In this document: piece by piece, positions 11,933 through 13,834 of the stretch
How positions within the stretch are numbered: position 1 is the stretch's first letter
How the letters are laid out: every line of letters begins with the position of its first letter
Source of the DNA: SVTX01 sp051867975
GTDB taxonomy: Bacteria; Bacillota; Clostridia; Oscillospirales; CAG-272
Direction: 5' to 3'
Assembly (NCBI GenBank): GCA_051867975.1
Contig: JBJDZM010000029.1
Coordinates: forward strand, 1-13,834
DNA: 13,834 bases
Notes under the pieces: model-generated
What the model was told of the DNA's origin: nothing
Seen by the model: the letters and a program-made list of their open reading frames with translations, nothing else
Databases searched by the model: none
Made by a program: the position numbers and the translations under genes

Positions 11933-13684
11933 TTATCCAATCGTTTTCTTAAGGTGATTGACAATAAAGGTCTTTCTTGCCTCATTGAATTTTTTGAAAT
12001 CTTCAATTTTCAAACTGGTTCCTACGGGCACATACAATGCATCATACGCAATATGATTATCTCTCACCCAATCTATCAACGGCTTATCTTTTTTTGATTC
12101 GTTCAGGTAATTGTTTAGCAGCTGCAAATTCGCAACGCTGTTCCAGTTTTTTGGATCCTTGGCATATTCTCTATCAATCTCGGGAATATTCTTGACGAGT
12201 TTCTCTTCATCATAGAAAATAGAAGCTGGGTGTAAGTGATCCTGGTGGAAATCTTGATTATAATAATCAAGACTGGGATACAAAAGATGTAACAGGTAAA
12301 AGGCTTCGTTACTATCCTTCTGAGCTTCAACCAATCCGTAGAGAAAATCATCGTCAAAGCTGTAATTTCGTGCGGGATCGCTTTTAAATGCATCCATCAG
12401 CTCCTGTGCGGGGAATGAAACTTCATTTGTTTCCCTTAAAACCTTTCTCATAGTAACGAGAACGGTATCTGTTTGTCCACCAAAAATTGATTTTATAAAG
12501 GTCAAGCCCAACCATCTCGAAATATTGTCTTTATCTGCTTTGTTATACGTTGGCTTTACGATTGAATCCGCAAGACCTTTATGATAAATGTAATAGATGA
12601 TAGGAATGGCAGCATTTTTTGCTCTGAATGTTTTGTCGTTAAATCCGAGTGACGCAATCAAGGAAAAGGCGGCAACTATGCTTTTTTTAATATTGTCCCA
12701 ATTCTGCTCAAACAACTGTACGTTGGCGTATGTAAAGTTTTTAAGCTGGAATTTTATATTATCGACGAACAGCACCAAACAGGTTTTCAAGACAAAGTCT
12801 TTATCGATAAGGAATCCCGGTCTGCCAATATCGTATACCTCCTCCACAAGCCTTTCAATCTCCTTACGCGCATCGCTTTTCTTCCAATTTGCCGATGCGA
12901 TAGACATAAGAAGATCAGAAAAGGACAAAGGCGTACCGCCGCTGTTGGTTCTGATAAAAATATCCAATACCTTATCGGGCTCCTGCTCCTCCTGCAAATA
13001 ATAATTTATCAGTCGCTTTATGTGAACCGCCTCGTATAGATCGCTTAATGTGTCAAAGGCGTAGCTATTGTCATTTAATTGGTGTAAATTCAAATAACGC
13101 ATTATCTTTTTGTTGTCATCCAGATCCAATATGTCTCCAACTTTAAACCAATAATATTCGCCGTTCGATTTTCTAAATTTTTCCAAATCATCAGCAGACA
13201 AAAAACGAAAATCGTATGTTTTTTGATTGTCATATTGCTGGCTAACTGGCTTCGTCAGATTGAGATATAATTCTCTGGTGGGGAGGCACTCCTCGGTGTC
13301 TTTCCACCATTTTCTTGGCATTTTATAGGCGTATGAACCTCTGAGTCCTATATACAAGCTCGTTAATCGCTGCTGACCATCGATGACAGCTTCAAAATCA
13401 GGCACTCCCTTTGTGTCTATATCCTTATTGTTTTCTGCAAAAAATTCTCTATAGGCAGTAAGGAACTCGTAGAACTTATAGTCCTTCTTTATATTACTGT
13501 CTGTGATCTTCCAGAGCATGAATGAATTGATGGGATATCCACGCAAGATGCTATCGAAAAGCATTTCGATTTGGCTACTGCTCCAAGTAAATTTTCTTTG
13601 AATAGCGGGGAGAAGATATTGACGACAGTGTATTTTGTCTATTGCCTCTTTGATTGTAATTGGATTTTGGAAGCCGCTTCCCAT
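11933..13684 (-). CDS. DUF262 / HNH (DUF1524-like) restriction protein, single-chain GmrSD/SspE/BrxU type
   Basis: 583-residue protein. The N-terminal DUF262 domain shows LPAIQRKFTWSSSQIEMLFDSILRGYPI (about 25-52), the nucleotide-binding DGQQR motif (102-106) in AVIDGQQRLTSL, and IRTNSGGTPLSFSDLL later. The C-terminal DUF1524-type HNH region shows DHLHP (482-486) and NSVANLQLLNNYLNESKK (515-532). Family knowledge: GmrSD/BrxU cleave modified phage DNA, and SspE acts with phosphorothioate systems. Which of these fits here is unknown. ATG 13684 has AGGAGG eight bases upstream on the minus strand. It lies 58 bases downstream of tRNA-Ser with the tRNA terminator between, leaving little room for a separate promoter. 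AT-rich like the left phosphorothioation-type genes and unlike the middle block. Confidence 0.88.
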   Translation of the reverse strand: MGSGFQNPITIKEAIDKIHCRQYLLPAIQRKFTWSSSQIEMLFDSILRGYPINSFMLWKITDSNIKKDYKFYEFLTAYREFFAENNKDIDTKGVPDFEAVIDGQQRLTSLYIGLRGSYAYKMPRKWWKDTEECLPTRELYLNLTKPVSQQYDNQKTYDFRFLSADDLEKFRKSNGEYYWFKVGDILDLDDNKKIMRYLNLHQLNDNSYAFDTLSDLYEAVHIKRLINYYLQEEQEPDKVLDIFIRTNSGGTPLSFSDLLMSIASANWKKSDARKEIERLVEEVYDIGRPGFLIDKDFVLKTCLVLFVDNIKFQLKNFTYANVQLFEQNWDNIKKSIVAAFSLIASLGFNDKTFRAKNAAIPIIYYIYHKGLADSIVKPTYNKADKDNISRWLGLTFIKSIFGGQTDTVLVTMRKVLRETNEVSFPAQELMDAFKSDPARNYSFDDDFLYGLVEAQKDSNEAFYLLHLLYPSLDYYNQDFHQDHLHPASIFYDEEKLVKNIPEIDREYAKDPKNWNSVANLQLLNNYLNESKKDKPLIDWVRDNHIAYDALYVPVGTSLKIEDFKKFNEARKTFIVNHLKKTIG

Positions 13685-13716
13685 AGATTAACCTCCTCGG
13701 AATAGTTTTTTTGTCT

Positions 13717-13740
13717 AAAAAAGCCCCGAAAAATCGGGGC
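13717..13740 (-). terminator. Terminator of tRNA-Ser
   Basis: On the minus strand GCCCCGA (13734-13740) pairs with TCGGGGC (13723-13729), a perfect 7-bp stem with a four-base loop, followed by six T (13717-13722). It starts three bases after the tRNA CCA end. The DUF262 start codon lies only 33 bases beyond the T-run. Confidence 0.9.
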
Positions 13741-13742
13741 TA

Positions 13743-13831
13743 TGGCGGAGAGGAAGGGATTCGAACCCTTGTGGGGTTACCCCCAAACGGTTTTCAAGAC
13801 CGCCTCGTTATGACCGCTTCGATACCTCTCC
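13743..13831 (-). tRNA. tRNA-Ser (anticodon UGA)
   Basis: On the minus strand the acceptor stem GGAGAGG/CCTCTCC, the anticodon loop CTTGAAA with anticodon TGA (plus-strand 13794-13796), a long variable arm GGGG-TAA-CCCC typical of tRNA-Ser, a GGTTCGAATCC T-arm and an encoded CCA are all readable. Length is 89 with CCA. The gene appears intact. tRNA genes often mark island insertion sites, but no second copy of its 3' end is seen in the window. Confidence 0.96.
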
Positions 13832-13834
13832 ATA

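Noticed and set aside
13743..13831. tRNA-Ser as attachment site of the mobile element
   Set aside because: No duplicate of the tRNA 3' end (GGTTCGAATCCCTTCC on the minus strand) was found elsewhere in the window, and the DUF262 gene and terminator intervene. Cannot be supported from this sequence alone.

Overview
The window looks like an accessory island in a low-to-mid GC Firmicute, probably a gut-type clostridial lineage. The clues are strong AGGAGG-type ribosome binding sites, perfect TTGACA-N17-TATAAT promoters, a CCA-encoding tRNA-Ser(UGA), and a mobilizable element of a type seen in Clostridia. Base composition changes in blocks. The left block (1-2990) and right block (11930-13690) are visibly AT-rich, and the middle (about 3100-10550) is GC-richer. 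This suggests a mosaic built by successive insertions.

Left block (1-2987, + strand): an operon of a cysteine desulfurase resembling DndA, a GIY-YIG-fold protein and a DGQHR-domain (DndB-like) protein. This looks like the trailing part of a DNA phosphorothioation-type locus whose other genes would lie beyond the left edge. Next (3103-4553) comes a compact operon of a microbial-type PARG/TIGR02452 protein, a small cysteine-rich protein and an MmcQ/YjbR protein, possibly an ADP-ribose-linked accessory module.

Middle block (about 4560-10546): the backbone of an integrative mobilizable element. In order it has a LexA-like self-cleaving repressor with a twin-operator promoter, a RepA-like ATPase preceded by large RNA-type hairpins, and a hairpin-rich segment with an exact 23-bp periodic array (candidate oriT). 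After that come a MobC-like protein, a MobA/VirD2-type relaxase, an excisionase-like HTH protein, a tyrosine integrase and a second double-HTH protein. No matching att pair is obvious. A 16-bp exact repeat lies just before the integrase and just before the PARG gene.

Right block: a class II Fic protein with a consensus promoter embedded in operator half-sites spaced at 52 bp. The fic gene is bracketed by two almost identical terminator hairpins. Convergent to it is a single-chain DUF262/HNH protein (GmrSD/SspE/BrxU-like restriction factor) directly downstream of tRNA-Ser. The window therefore holds at least three likely defence or conflict units (phosphorothioation-like, PARG/YjbR, DUF262) plus Fic around a mobilizable element. 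Functional assignments rest on motifs read by eye. No homology search was run.
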